NCBI GenBank assembly: GCA_030737875.1
Contig: CM060921.1
Location: 403,226,192 to 403,290,191 of the forward strand
Direction: 5' to 3'
Source: Allium sativum
Taxonomy: Eukaryota; Streptophyta; Magnoliopsida; Asparagales; Amaryllidaceae
DNA: 64,000 bases
The position numbers and the translations under genes were made by a program. This document shows, piece after piece, positions 46,101-57,442 of this stretch. Positions within the stretch are counted from its first letter, which is position 1, and every line of letters begins with the position of its first letter. Below the pieces are notes generated by a model, which was not told the DNA's origin, searched no databases, and saw only the letters and a program-made list of their open reading frames with translations.

Positions 46101-46675
46101 CCTAAACAACAACGATTTCTCGGATTAATACGACATTCCAAAATTTATTGACAAAATACCCGACTACAAAATCATTGATTGAATCAAAATAAGGCCAGTG
46201 GTTTTTTTTCCCTCAAGAGAAATACCAAAATTTAAAAAGAATAGAATAAACAAAAATTTTAGATAACCTTGATAAACTACAAAGAAGGTGTTGACTAGAA
46301 TTGTTATCCATCCTCTTTGCAGTCTGGCGCTGAATGATTTATAACATGCAGAACAAAGTATAGATGAAAATCGCTACTTAGTGATACCTAACATCAACCA
46401 TAGCATAGCTTCCAGCCTCCGACACGTCTCACAATTTAATTTCGTTTGTTTTTTTTCTCTCGTTACAAGCCTCTATCGCCTTACCACCCTCGCACAACAT
46501 AATCGTTGACCAACTCTGCATCACTCCGGCCTTGAGTCGCGCATGAGTATACTCAATAAGATAGGGCATAGCTTCGGTTATCATTTTGGATTTCACAGAA
46601 GAAGGGATGAGGTCTCGAGCTTGGCCTGCGTATTAGGGTTAGCGTCTAGATTTGGAAGGATGCGCGTACAAGATG
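43103..46675 (-). repeat. LTR-D: chromovirus-type LTR, outer end lost
   Basis: The inner edge TGTAACGACC (plus strand) adjoins the primer site. The block is about 3.6 kb, AT-rich, without genes. It contains a hairpin GTTGTTAAAG/CTTTAACAAC (44153-44217), a palindrome ATGGTAG/CTACCAT at about 43849-43866, and a TA-rich microsatellite near 44539. Its outer end is not identified; the family B element starts at 46676. Confidence 0.65.
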
Positions 46676-47063
46676 TGTAAAACCCTGTAATTTTAACAAC
46701 ACTAGAAGAGGAAAATTTTAAATAATAATTAACTTAATTTTCAGAATAAAGGGAAACATACTATGCTATTGCGTTCATCTCGAAATTTTGGTCAAGATAG
46801 ACATTTGGTTTGTGTGAAAACGGACACTGTATGAGGAATTTACGAAGGTTTGAAGTTTGTATACACGTAGAAGAATTATATATATATATATATAATCAAA
46901 AAAATCAAAAATTAGTTTGAAACCCGAAAATAAAGAGGTGGCAATTTTCCCGCCCCAGGGGAATCGACCCCTAAGAGGGGTGTCGACCCATGGGTCGACC
47001 CCCTAAGTGAGGGTCGACCTCCCTATGGCTGAGGTGGCAGTCGATTTCTGGGGGGCTGGTAGC

Positions 47064-47071
47064 TATAAATA
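47064..47071 (+). promoter_or_regulatory. TATA box of family B 5' LTR
   Basis: TATAAATA, with the same box at 54997-55004 in the 3' LTR, about 40 bp after the GTCGAC island. Confidence 0.65.
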
Positions 47072-48031
47072 AAGGTCCATTTCTCTCGTTTTCTTCACTG
47101 GAAATCAATGGAAGCCAAATGATGTTGGTGCTTGAACTGAAACAAATCTTTTTCTTCAACAACAATCAACTAGAGCTAATCAGTTAGAGATTCGCGTTTA
47201 GATCTGAGTTTCAACAACAACAATTTCTCTTCTATATTCTAAAATCCAAACACTGTGAGTTAGTTACTTTTAGATTTAGATGACTAAAAGTAAACGTGAT
47301 ATGACTGTGATTTGGATTTGTTAAAATTGTGAATCCATGATATTCTTGGATCTTAAACTTTATTATGATAAATCTACCTTTATAGATCTAATTCACTTGT
47401 GGTTAATTTATCATGTCACCTTTGTGGATCTTAACCTTTATCTACGTTTGTGGTTAATCCGGATTTATCATTATTTGACATTCAAAATCTTGTTTAGATC
47501 TAATTCTCCCTCTAAACCATCTTGTACATATCATGTGGTGGTTAATTTAGATCTGTCATCAATTGGGCATATGAATCCTTATTTAGTTCTATTCATGCCT
47601 ATTAGAACATCCTCATTATGTTAGATCTAGTTTTATCATCACTTATTCACTAGATCTGCTTTTATGTCCACCTTATTATTATGCTAATTACAAGTCTATG
47701 CCAGTATATATACATATATTTATTTATGCCAGTTATGTTAGAATAATCACTATTGTCATCTTCCCATCACCTTTCTCTTGTTATTGTTTATGGCCAGGCT
47801 ACTCTCTAGCCTAAGCATGCCGCCAAATATATGTGAATGCGTTAGTTTGGGAACTGCGGAAAATATTAGAATTAGCATAATTTGTATAATGAATATGAAT
47901 TTGGACATATAATTCACTATGAATATAATTGGGTAAATGGTCACGAACACCTATAAGACATAGATAATTAATTGTTTAAAATGCTTTGGATTACAGTAAA
48001 TATAAACTGTAACTGCACTTATGACACGAGG

Positions 48032-48104
48032 TTAGATTGCATTTGTGGTGGAAGTCTGCCTGGACCTGACCGGCATATTCAGCAACCGCAAATATTGAAT
48101 CTAA
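48032..48104 (+). other. 73-nt hairpin module, family B copy 1
   Basis: Outer TTAGATT/AATCTAA (7 bp) and inner 9-bp arm ATTTGTGGT (10-18) with ACCGCAAAT (54-62), one G-T pair. Confidence 0.7.
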
Positions 48105-48151
48105 TGTGAGGGGTCTAGGTGCACAAATATGAAACGGGCTAAGACATGAGG

Positions 48152-48224
48152 TTATGCCCAACTTGTGGAAGAAGTCTTCCCGGACCCGACCTACATATCC
48201 AACATCCACAAGCTGTAGGCCTAA
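48152..48224 (+). other. 73-nt hairpin module, family B copy 2
   Basis: Outer TTATGCC with GGCCTAA (one mismatch) and perfect inner CTTGTGGA (11-18) with TCCACAAG (54-61). Confidence 0.7.
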
Positions 48225-49466
48225 TGTGGGAGGTCTAGTCCATTATAAACCATAAATGGACATGGTAACGAATTGGAATATTTAACCCAGTTAAATCTAT
48301 AGGGATTGTATGAACATGAATATGAATAGGGGTTAAGTAAACTTGGTTGAACAATGGGAGGGTTAAGTTAAGTATATCTGGGTTGGGTGGGTAGTATTTA
48401 ATTATAGGCCCACAAATCTTAACCAATTGGGGGTTATGTATTAAAGACACCTATGGGCAAGCATAACCGGTAGAAAGATTGGGGTTATATAATTAAAGAC
48501 ACCTTTAGGGTAAATATAACCTGTGGAAAACCTAGTGGGGGAGATAAGACAAAGGGGAGAGCTTGTATCATATTGTGTGGGACTCGTTTCAATCAATAAC
48601 CCAGAGTAGGTATCAAATAAACTACTCCGAAATAGGCCGTAGACGGGGCACGCTTACTGAACTGATTGTAAGAGATCCAAACATGGAGGACAGTGTGGGC
48701 AACGCAAACCAACCAGGTCATGTGCGTGTATGGTACGGGTAGAGGGGGATAAGACGACCGTGACACCTGTAGATATGGGGTTGTGCATATCAGCGAAGGG
48801 TTGCCACTTTAGGATCTGATACATTCTATGGTAGGGCCAACACAGAGTATCTACGCGGATTAGGGAGTCGATCGATTAGGGTGTATGCCTAAGTCTACCA
48901 CCTTATAGTCATTCTGGTTATATTAGTAATAGTGCAGAGTAATCGTTAGAGAAGCGTATGCACCCTATTCTACTTACCTTATCATACCTGCCTTTTATGT
49001 AGTTATCTCTCTCTTATCCACTTTATATGCCTCTCATGCTACTTTTATTTATTTACTTGCTTAAAGTAACTGGACTCACCAGACTTTATGACTGACCCTT
49101 TTTGTTTCCTCTTCTTTCTTCCATTCCCCCACCGCTTCCCCCCCCCCTCAGGTTCTCAGGGCGGGAACACTCAGGCTTGACCGTGATTCTGCTTACATTT
49201 TGCTGGAGCTGCTAGATGTATGGCTCAAGCTCTTATCCTTATTGCTATGGCCATATTTTTTTAAGGGAATTTTTCTTCTTTCATGCACTCTGATGTTTTA
49301 AAGTACAAGAGAGTAGTTTTTATGTTGTAATGATTTTTGTGTATTTCATACATGTGATGTTTTTGAACCATGATGCTTTATTATAAATAAAGTCGTAATT
49401 CCGCTGTCATTTTATATCAATCTTGTAATATTTATGTTTCTGTTTACCTTTAACGCTTCACGAAAC

Positions 49467-49496
49467 TTAATGCATTCCCTTTGTGAGTGACATTAA
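49467..49496 (+). other. LTR-terminal stem-loop, family B
   Basis: TTAATG-CATTC with GAGTG-A-CATTAA around CCTTTGT. Compared with family A the pair block GG/CC has become TG/CA, so pairing is kept. Confidence 0.7.
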
Positions 49497-49515
49497 TGGA
49501 CGTGGGCGTCACACT

Positions 49516-49527
49516 TGGTATCAGAGC
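49516..49527 (+). other. Primer-binding site of family B
   Basis: TGGTATCAGAGC, 2 nt from the LTR end. Confidence 0.92.
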
Positions 49528-49693
49528 TGAAGGTTACCAGATTAGATAAAAGTTTTTGAAAATTATTTTCAAAATGGGTTTAAAAGAAAGCATTTTCAAA
49601 AAGAAAAGTCTGTTTTGAAAAAACATTCCTTAAAAAGCCATAAGTAATATCTTTCGTTCCCTTGTCTGAATCTCTTTCCTTTTCTTTTTCAGC

Positions 49694-50602
49694 ATGTCTG
49701 GGGAACCCAATATTCCAGAGGGCGTTACGATACCAGGCTGGTTCAGCAGGTATTTGGAGGCCACGACGCCTGCCGAAGGCCAAGGAAACGTTCCTTCCCC
49801 ATCTACACCATTGTTCCTCCTCCTCGTGTGTAGACAACTTTTCCAAGATCTGCAAAGATTTCTGTGCTATGGGAGGAAAGCCATTCCATGGAACAGAGAC
49901 ATTCGTAGAGGCAATGAATTGGCTCAAGGAGATTAAGGACTTGTTTGTAATCTTTGAAGTAGAAGATCGAAGGAAGATTCAGTTAGCCGCCTAGGTACTG
50001 AAAAATGAAGCTTCATTTTGGTGGGAAGTTACCCAAGATGGATATTTGGTAGAGACATGCGATGATTTTAGGCAAAGATATGAAATGAAATTTCTCTCCC
50101 AAGCTAAGAAAAGCATGTAAATGGATAGGTTCTAAGCACTCAAACAAGGAAACTTGACTGTTAAAGAATAAGTGAACTAATTCAACCAGCTAGCGAGGTT
50201 TGGATTAGAATTGGTGGACACTCCGCATAAGAAGGATTTGTGGTTTGTCAAAGGACTTAATGAGCCCCTTTATGGGTTGGGTATGTCCGACATTCTAGTG
50301 GAAGCTACTTTTGAAAGGCTTGTTGATATGGCCTTGATGTCTGAGGAAGAGAAAGGAGAAAAGAAGGAAGTAAAGGCTAAGGAAACAACGCAAAATATGA
50401 AGATTTGGCCCAAGAAGGGACAACAACAACATCAGCAACAAAAGAAAGGCGGAAATAATGTCAAGGCTAAGGATAACAGGAAGTGTCACAATTGTGTGCG
50501 AGAAGTTCACTTGGTGAAGGACTGTAAAAGGAGGAAGAATTCTTACTTCAATTGTAGAGAGGTGAGACACTTTGCAAGCGTGTGCCCGAAGAAACAGGGA
50601 TA
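49694..50602 (+). pseudogene. gag: Family B gag (frameshift and stops)
   Basis: Starts M-S-G-E-P-N at 49694, right after a pyrimidine tract and CAG, and matches the start of family C gag at 63150. The frame shifts near 49800-49845 and meets a stop near 49992 and more near 50117-50180. The capsid-like part includes F-W-W-E-V and L-V-D-T-P-H-K-K. Two zinc knuckles lie at about 50484-50590; the first is complete (C-H-N-C, H, C) and the second has lost its first Cys to Tyr. Confidence 0.85.
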
Positions 50603-50680
50603 AGGTCAAAGGGTAGGAACTTCTAGAGGACAGGTGCATGCTCTCGTGATCAGTGCTCCTGAAAAGGTAGAAAATTTTCT

Positions 50681-51160
50681 GTGGAAGGTTTAATTTCTCT
50701 TTCAAATCATCCTATTAGAACACTTTTTGATTTTGGCGCTTCACATTCATTTATATCTAGTTCTGTGGTTGAATCTCTGCACTTAATTACTAGTATGGTA
50801 GTGGATCCCGTAGTTGTCTCAAACCCCATTGGTGGTTCGGCTCATTTATCCATGATTTGTCAGGGTTTGAGAATATCTGTGTGTCAAGTTTGAGTGCAAC
50901 GCGTATGTGCTCGGTTTTATGGGCTATGGTTTGATTCTAGGGATGGATTGGTTAACCACGTATGGTGTCATTCTAGATTGTGAGAGGAGGGTCGCTAGAA
51001 TTTTGACCTGCCACGGGAGGACCCCGGAGATTTCTTGTGACCTACAAGGTTCGGTTATGCTTAGTTTCCTAGAGTCTCTTGATGCATCTATAGATGATCT
51101 ACAATCTATTCCAGTAGTCCGAGAATATTCTGATGTCTTTGATGAGATACGTGGTTAACC
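50681..51160 (+). pseudogene. Family B protease and linker (broken)
   Basis: The protease core reads L-F-D-F-G-A-S-H-S-F near 50720-50750; Phe stands where the catalytic triad needs Ser or Thr. A stop at about 50891 and a frame change precede the linker (50907 on) with G-Y-G-L-I-L-G-M-D-W. The D-F form is also implied in family A remnants, so it may be ancestral to both. Confidence 0.75.
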
Positions 51161-52540
51161 TCGAGGCACGAGATCAATTTCCGTATATATCTGGTGGACA
51201 ATGCAAAGCTAGTTGCATTACCAGTGCGCTATATGGCTTCGAGGGTACGGAGGGAGCTGAGTAAACAAGTAGGGGAGCTACTTGAGAAAGGATTTATTAG
51301 GCAAAGCATATCTGAATGGGGTGCTCCAGTAGTATCCATGACTAAGGTGGATGGTTCGCTTCGCTTGTGTATGGACTACAGAGAATTGAATAAACTCACT
51401 AAGAAGAACAAGCACCTACTTCCGAGGATAGATGACTTGTTTGACTAGCTTGTTGGTGCCTCGGTATTCTCTAAGTTAGACTTGGTCACAGGGTTTCAAC
51501 AGTTGAGGGTGGCTGAGGGCAGTATCGACAAGACTGCTTTTAGAACTCCGGATGGTTTCTTTGAATGGTTAGTTATGCCTTTTTTGTTGACGAATGCACC
51601 CGCCTATATTGTTGATCTAATGAGTAGGGTGTTTCGGGAGTTTCTAAATAAATTTGTAGTATTCTTTATTGATGATATCTTGATCTTCTCCAAAAGCGAA
51701 GAAGAGCACGCCTAACATTTGAGAGAAGTTTTGAAAACTCTTCGTGAGCATCAGCTTAAGGAAAAGTTCTCCAAATTCCATTTTTGGAGAAAAGAGGTGA
51801 GATTCTTAGGGCATGTGGTCTCTAAAGAAGGGATAGCAATAGATCCCGCAAAGGTGGTTGCAGTGCAAGATTGGAAAATTCTGAAAAATGCAACAGAGTT
51901 GAGAAGCTTTCTTGGATTGGCAGGCTATTATAGGAAATTCATTAAGGACATCGCAAAGATATCAGCCCTGCTCACTAGGCTGATGAAGAAGAACATGGCA
52001 TTTTCATGGGATATAGATCGTGGTGTGGCTTCCCAACGACTGAAGAGAGCTCTAACAACAGCCCTAGTTTTGACTTTGCCTGATGGGAATAAAGTGTTTA
52101 CAGTTTACACTGATGCGTGTGGTACTGGGATTGGTGCGATTTTGATGCAAGAAGGAAAGGTAGTGTATTATGGGGGTAGACAGTTGAGATTTTATGAGAA
52201 GAACTACCCCACCCATGATTTAGAGCTAGCTGCCATAGCATTTGTGCTCAAGACATGGCGTCATTATTTACTTGGAGAGAAGTTCGAATTATATACTGAT
52301 CATAAATCTCTCAAATATTTGTTCTCGCTGAAGCACCTTAATTCAAGACAACAAAGGTGGATGGAGTTTCTAACTTCTTATGATTTTGAAATTGCTTATA
52401 CCCTTGGGAAGGGTAATGCGGTGGCCGACGCACTAAGTAGGCAAAGGATGGCTTTAAGTCCTCTATTTGTGGAGAGGAAGAGCCTAGAGTTCATATCAAC
52501 TTTTGATTTTAGACCCTCTATAGAGATTTTTCCTGATTAA
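51161..52540 (+). pseudogene. pol: Family B reverse transcriptase and RNase H (three stops)
   Basis: RT runs from about 51200 with the polymerase motif L-D-L-V-T-G-F near 51478-51498 and F-I-D-D near 51667-51680. RNase H follows with Y-T-D-A (about 52105), T-H-D-L-E-L (about 52213), Y-T-D-H (about 52293) and V-A-D-A-L-S (about 52420). Stops at 51446, 51713 and 52538 all sit where a glutamine codon would fit, so each is explained by a single C-to-T change. Confidence 0.9.
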
Positions 52541-53760
52541 TTTGCATCACTAGAAATACGACCAACTCTAATGGATCAGATAGGAGTTTCGCAGTGAGAT
52601 GATCCACAGATTTTAGACATCATGGATAAGCTTAGAAAAGGGGAGACTTCTAGTCACCTCAGTAGATATTCCATAGATGAAAAAGAGTGATTGCAATGAG
52701 ATAGAAGGCTTTGTGTTCCTCAAACTGGAAGCTTGAAAAAGGCAGTCCTAGAAGAAGCCCACCATTCTAAGATGACTATTCATCCATGCGGTGATAAGAT
52801 ATACAGAGCCATGAAGAGGGTTTTCTTTTAGGCTGGGATGAAGAAAGATGTGGTAGAGTTTGTTTCTCAATATTTAGTTTGCCAGCAATTTAAAGCTAAG
52901 CAAAAGAAGCCCGGTAGTCTACTTCATTCTTTGGAGGTTCCACGGCGGAAGTAGGAGAGCGTCTCCATGGATTTCATAAATGATTTTCCTAGATCGAAGA
53001 AAGGAAACACTAGTATCTGGGTTGTGGTGGATTGACTCACTAAGAGGGCTCATTTCATTCCAGTTAAGAGTAAGAGGATGGCATCATGGTTGGAAGCAAT
53101 TTTTGTTCATGAAATAGTCCGCCTTCATTGAGAACCTTCCAGCATCATAAGCGATCATGACCCCATCTTCACAGTGAATTTTGGAGGAGCTTGCAAGAAG
53201 AATTAAGTACACAGTTGAGTTTGAGCACCGCTTATCATCCTCAGACCGATGGGCAGACGGAGAGGGTGAACAAAATTCTTGAGGATCTTTTAAGGCTGTG
53301 TATCCTAGACTTCGGAGGGACTTGGGAAGAACATCTTCCTTTAATAGAATTTGCTTACAATAACAGTTATCAAGCTAGCATCGGCATGACACCCTTCGAA
53401 GCATTGTATGGACGACTCTGTAGATCACCAACTTGTTGGTGGGAATCTACAGAAAGATCATTACTTGTACTAGATATGGTTAGAGAATTTTCGAGCAGAT
53501 TGACCTTATTCGACGACGGATGAAGACAGCCCAAGATAGGCAAAAATCTTACGCAGACAAGAGAAGAACTGACATTAAATTTGAAGTGGAAGACTTATTT
53601 TTTTATTAATGTATCACCTCTAAGGAATGTGGTTCGCTTCAGGTCTGTAGGGAAGTTGGCACACCGATTTGTGGGACCATTTCCCATAACCGAAAGGATC
53701 GGCCAAATGGCCTATAGAGTAAAGCGACCAGAAAGATCTATCCAACGTTCATGATGTTTT
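52541..53760 (+). pseudogene. Family B integrase (stops and frameshifts)
   Basis: Zinc end H-H-S-K-M-T-I-H near 52760; core with S-M-D-F-I near 52963, S-D-H-D-P-I near 53150 and the T-E-R-V-N segment near 53260; C-terminal F-V-G-P-F-P near 53670. Stops fall near 52596, 52688, 52830, 52953, 53032 and 53131, most at TGG or CGA positions. A frame change lies near 53190 and another near 53505. Confidence 0.88.
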
Positions 53761-54624
53761 CCACGTTTCTCATTTGCGGAAGTGCTTGCTTGATACCGCA
53801 GAATTTGTTGTGCCAAGTATATTGGAGGAAGTAAAAGTGGAGTGGGAGGCGATGGTCAGACGAGTCCATACCCGTATTCTTGAATCAGAAGTTAAGAAGC
53901 TACGCAATAAAGAAATCAAGTTGATAAAGTTTCAATAGGGAGACAACCCAGAGGATGCGACTTGGGAGACCGAAGACAAGATTCGTGCTTCGTACCCTTT
54001 CTTTTTAGAGGATATGTCCTTAACTCCTTTTCCAAAGTTCTATCTATGCTTGTTTTAATCTTTTGAGTATGTCCTATCAGTAGTATTTCCGACCTTTAGA
54101 TAGGAATCCTATGAATGTAAACATGTGTTTGAGACATATTACGTTTGATGGATGCAAGTGGATGCAAGTGTTTGCTAGTTGTTGTCTGTTAATGCATATA
54201 CACACACATTAGGCACTAGATCGGCTCAATCACTCTCATACTGCATATGGATGTGTGTGCATTTTTATTTTCTTTTAGTGGGTGAAAATGGATATATTAG
54301 CATATGGATGCTGCATTTGGACACATAAGTATGCACACATATAGAACTTACATGTTATAATAGGACTATTTGCATACATATTGGATTCATGCCACTAACA
54401 TACATTGCATTGAGGAGGTAGATTGAATCAGTAAACCGCCTAATCTTCACATTAGTATTGGGACATATACACACACCTTTGCATATGTTCATATAAGAAT
54501 TAGAAGTCTTTAAGGACAATGGATGCCTGTGATCGTTGGATGAGTAGATAGGTGATGGATGGTATGATATACATTCTTCTCAACTTAGTGATTTCGAGGA
54601 CGAAATCCTTTGAGCTAGAGATAA
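53761..54624 (+). pseudogene. Family B chromodomain and 3' non-coding segment
   Basis: V-S-H-L-R-K-C at about 53770, then R-I-L-E-S, a stop near 53936, A-T-W-E-T and a Y-P-F tail near 53995, a chromodomain with one stop. From about 54110 a non-coding segment is clearly similar to family A (17910-18415), including ACATGTGTTTGAGACAT and TTAGGCACTAGATCGGCTCA. The polypurine tract before 54625 is degraded. Confidence 0.75.
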
Positions 54625-55550
54625 TGTAACACCCCATAATTTTAACAAAAATAGAAGAGGATAAATTAAATAATAATTAATTTAATGTTCAGAATTAAGA
54701 GAAACTAACTGCACCATTGAGTTTGTCTCGAAATTCTGGTCAAGATAAACATTTGTTTTGCGTAAAACGGACACGTATGAGGAAGTTATGAAGGCTTGAA
54801 ATTTTTATACACACAGAAGAATTATATATACACACACATATATATAATTAGAAAAATCAAAAAACAATTTGAAATCTGAAAATAAAGAGGCAGCAATTTT
54901 CCCACCCTAGGGGAGTCGACCCCTAAGGGGGGTGTCGACCCCGGGGTCGACCCCCCTAGGGCTTAGGTGGCAGTCGATTTCTGGGAAGCTGGCAGCTATA
55001 AATAAAGGTCCATTTCTCTTGTTTTCTTCACTAGAAACCAATGGAAGCCAAATGCTGTCGGTGCCTGAACTGAAGCGAATCCTTTTCTTCAACAATAATC
55101 AACTAGAGCTAATCAGTTAGAGATTCACGTTTAGATCTGAGTTTCAACACCAACAATTTCTCTTCTATCTTCTAAAATCCAAACATTGTGAGTTAGTTAC
55201 TTTTAGATTTAAATGATTAAAAGTAAACATGTCATGACTGTGACTTGGATCTGTTATAAATTGTGAATCTACGATATTCTTGGATCTTAAACTTTATTAT
55301 GATAGATTTGCCTTTATAGATGTAATTCACTTGTGGTTAATTTATCATGTCACCTTTATGGATCTTAACCTTTATTGATGTTTGTGGTTAATCTGGATCT
55401 ATCATTATTTGACAATTAAAATATTGTTTAGATCTAATTCTCCCTCTAAATCATCTTGTACCTATCATGTGGTGGTAAATTTAGATTTTCCATTAAATGG
55501 ACATATGAATCCTTATTTAGATTTATTCATGCCTATAAGAACATCCTTAT
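54625..55550 (+). repeat. 3' LTR of family B, truncated by copia insertion
   Basis: TGTAACACCCCATAATTTTAAC at the start; GTCGAC island 54911-54960, TATAAATA 54997-55004. The E2F-like site is changed to TTTCCCACC, a CpG loss. It stops at CTTAT, where the copia LTR begins. Confidence 0.9.
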
Positions 55551-56968
55551 TGTTAGGGACTGCGGAATGGATTGTTCAGGCAAAGCAAACACTAGATGGG
55601 GGGTGAATTGTGTTTGTAAGAATTTAAATAAAACTAAAAACTAGAGAGAACTATAGGATGAATTAGACACTACAAACACAAACACAGACACAGATTCAAA
55701 CACAGAAGCAAAATAAACAAAGATAAAAGTAAAGAAAAGGGAAGAACACACTGGATTTTATACTGGTTTGGATCACTCCTATGTCCAGTCCCACACAACG
55801 CTGGGTTGTGCAGAGTTTTATTACTCTTTCAATAGTTAGTTACACCCTTCTTGATTTCATGGCTCAACAAGGAGACATTGATTCCTACTTTCTTGATTTC
55901 ACGGCTCACAAGAATACACCGACTCCTATTTCCTTGATTTCACAGCCCACAAGGACACACTGACTCCTCTTTAACTCACACAAGGTTTACTCAACCCAAC
56001 CAATTACAAAACAGCCATATAACTCTTCAATAGCACTTGATTCAGAGAATAGAGAGCAGAGAGTGTGGAGAGAAGAATTTCGATCAATTCAGAAGTGAAT
56101 TCGATAGAGTATAAGTGTAAAAACCATAAAAATGAATAAGAATAATGGTAGGATGAAAGAGGATGAAGATGGAGAAGAAGAGATGTTAGAAAATTCGGTT
56201 TTAACCTCTTTTTATAGGGTATGAAGGGTTGCAACAGTTCTGAAGCATTTCAAATAGTGAAAAGAAACTTCCCTTCAAATTCAGAAAAATAGCTGTTATA
56301 TGTCGACATACATATTTTGCTATGTCTACATAGCCATGTGTAAATTTTATTTTCAAAGCATTTTTCAAGTATTTTGATATAAAATTAATTCTGGAAATTC
56401 TTGGATAAAATTCTAATGTTGTAAATCAATATTATATGATAGAAAAACATATGAAAATATATTTTTAAACTATAAATATATTTATAAAATTATAAGGTTT
56501 TAAACTATATAAAATATAAATAAAGTATATATTTAAAACTTAAGTTTGAAAATCAAAGAAGAATGAAAATAGAATTAAATTAAAAAACAAAATAGATAAG
56601 ATTGAGGATAAAAAGAAAAACAAAAATAGAGAGGATTGAGGATAGAATTGAAAATCAGAATTTGAGTTTGAGTTTGAATTTGAATTTGAGCCTGGAGTGC
56701 TATTTGGAGTCTTACAAAATCTAGACTCTAAAAATATATTATTCTTGAATTCTTGAACTTTTGAAATCTTGATTACTCATGAGTCTTCAATCTATTCTAA
56801 ATTTTGAATCTCTAAAAGCTCTTAAACTGTACAATCTTCGGTATTAATACCAATATACAACTCCTGCATATGTATATATATATATTCTAAATAAAGAAGT
56901 TAGTATTTATTTTATAATCAATGATTATTGAAATAATGTTGTTGTCATCAAAACTCCATTCTCCAACA
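55551..56968 (-). repeat. 3' LTR of the copia element (1418 bp)
   Basis: Plus strand TGTTAGGGAC to CTCCAACA, so the minus-strand LTR begins TGTTGGAG and ends CCTAACA. The left flank CTTAT (55546-55550) is the expected target duplication; its partner lies outside the window. Confidence 0.88.
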
Positions 56969-56990
56969 ATCTACCCCTTTTTGATGATGA
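56969..56990 (-). other. Polypurine tract of the copia element
   Basis: On the minus strand, ATCAAAAAGGGGTAGAT ends at the LTR edge. Further pyrimidine-rich plus-strand blocks at about 57111-57250 look like extra polypurine tracts. Confidence 0.85.
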
Positions 56991-57442
56991 CAACCTTAGT
57001 TTATAAAATATCATGTCTGTATATATCTGTATAAGCCTGTTTGATGATGATATTCTTATACTCCCTCATCTATAAGAGTTCTATAAAACTATGCCTATAT
57101 TTTATAATTTCTCCCCCTTTGGCATTATCAAAAAGAAATATTAAAGATACTCCCCCTAAGTTAAACAGCTGTAGAATCTAAGTAATATTCCTAAAAATAC
57201 CCCCCTCCCCCCTTAAATTTAATAACAAATTATATTTAGAATACTCCCCCTTAATCAAATAATCATATATTTATGTTATAGAAGGTTAGAACAATATTAG
57301 TTATAAATAAAAAAGGTTATTAAAACAAACATCTGTACATATACATGAATTTATACATATATGACACACCATAAGAGCGTAGTAAAGCGAAATCTAGACA
57401 ACCCTTAAACACTAAATTATTTGACAATGGAAGATTTGTGGA

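Larger units (their letters stand above)
46676..49513 (+). repeat. 5' LTR of family B (2838 bp)
   Basis: TGTAAAACCC to GGGCGTCACA. It contains TTTCCCGCC (46946), the GTCGAC island (46961-47023), TATAAATA (47064-47071), GTGAGT (47255), two 73-nt hairpins, a shortened GGTTAAGT segment (about 48330-48440), the conserved island (about 48560-48880), a C-rich tract ending CAG at 49151, and the terminal stem-loop. Open stretches in it are not gene-like. Confidence 0.9.
46676..55550 (+). mobile_element. Degenerate chromovirus, family B
   Basis: 5' LTR 46676-49513, primer site, gag, protease, RT, RNase H, integrase, chromodomain, 3' LTR from 54625. The 3' LTR is interrupted after about 926 bp by a copia element at 55551. 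The coding part has at least ten premature stops and several frameshifts. The two LTRs are clearly more diverged than those of element T, so it is older. Confidence 0.9.
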
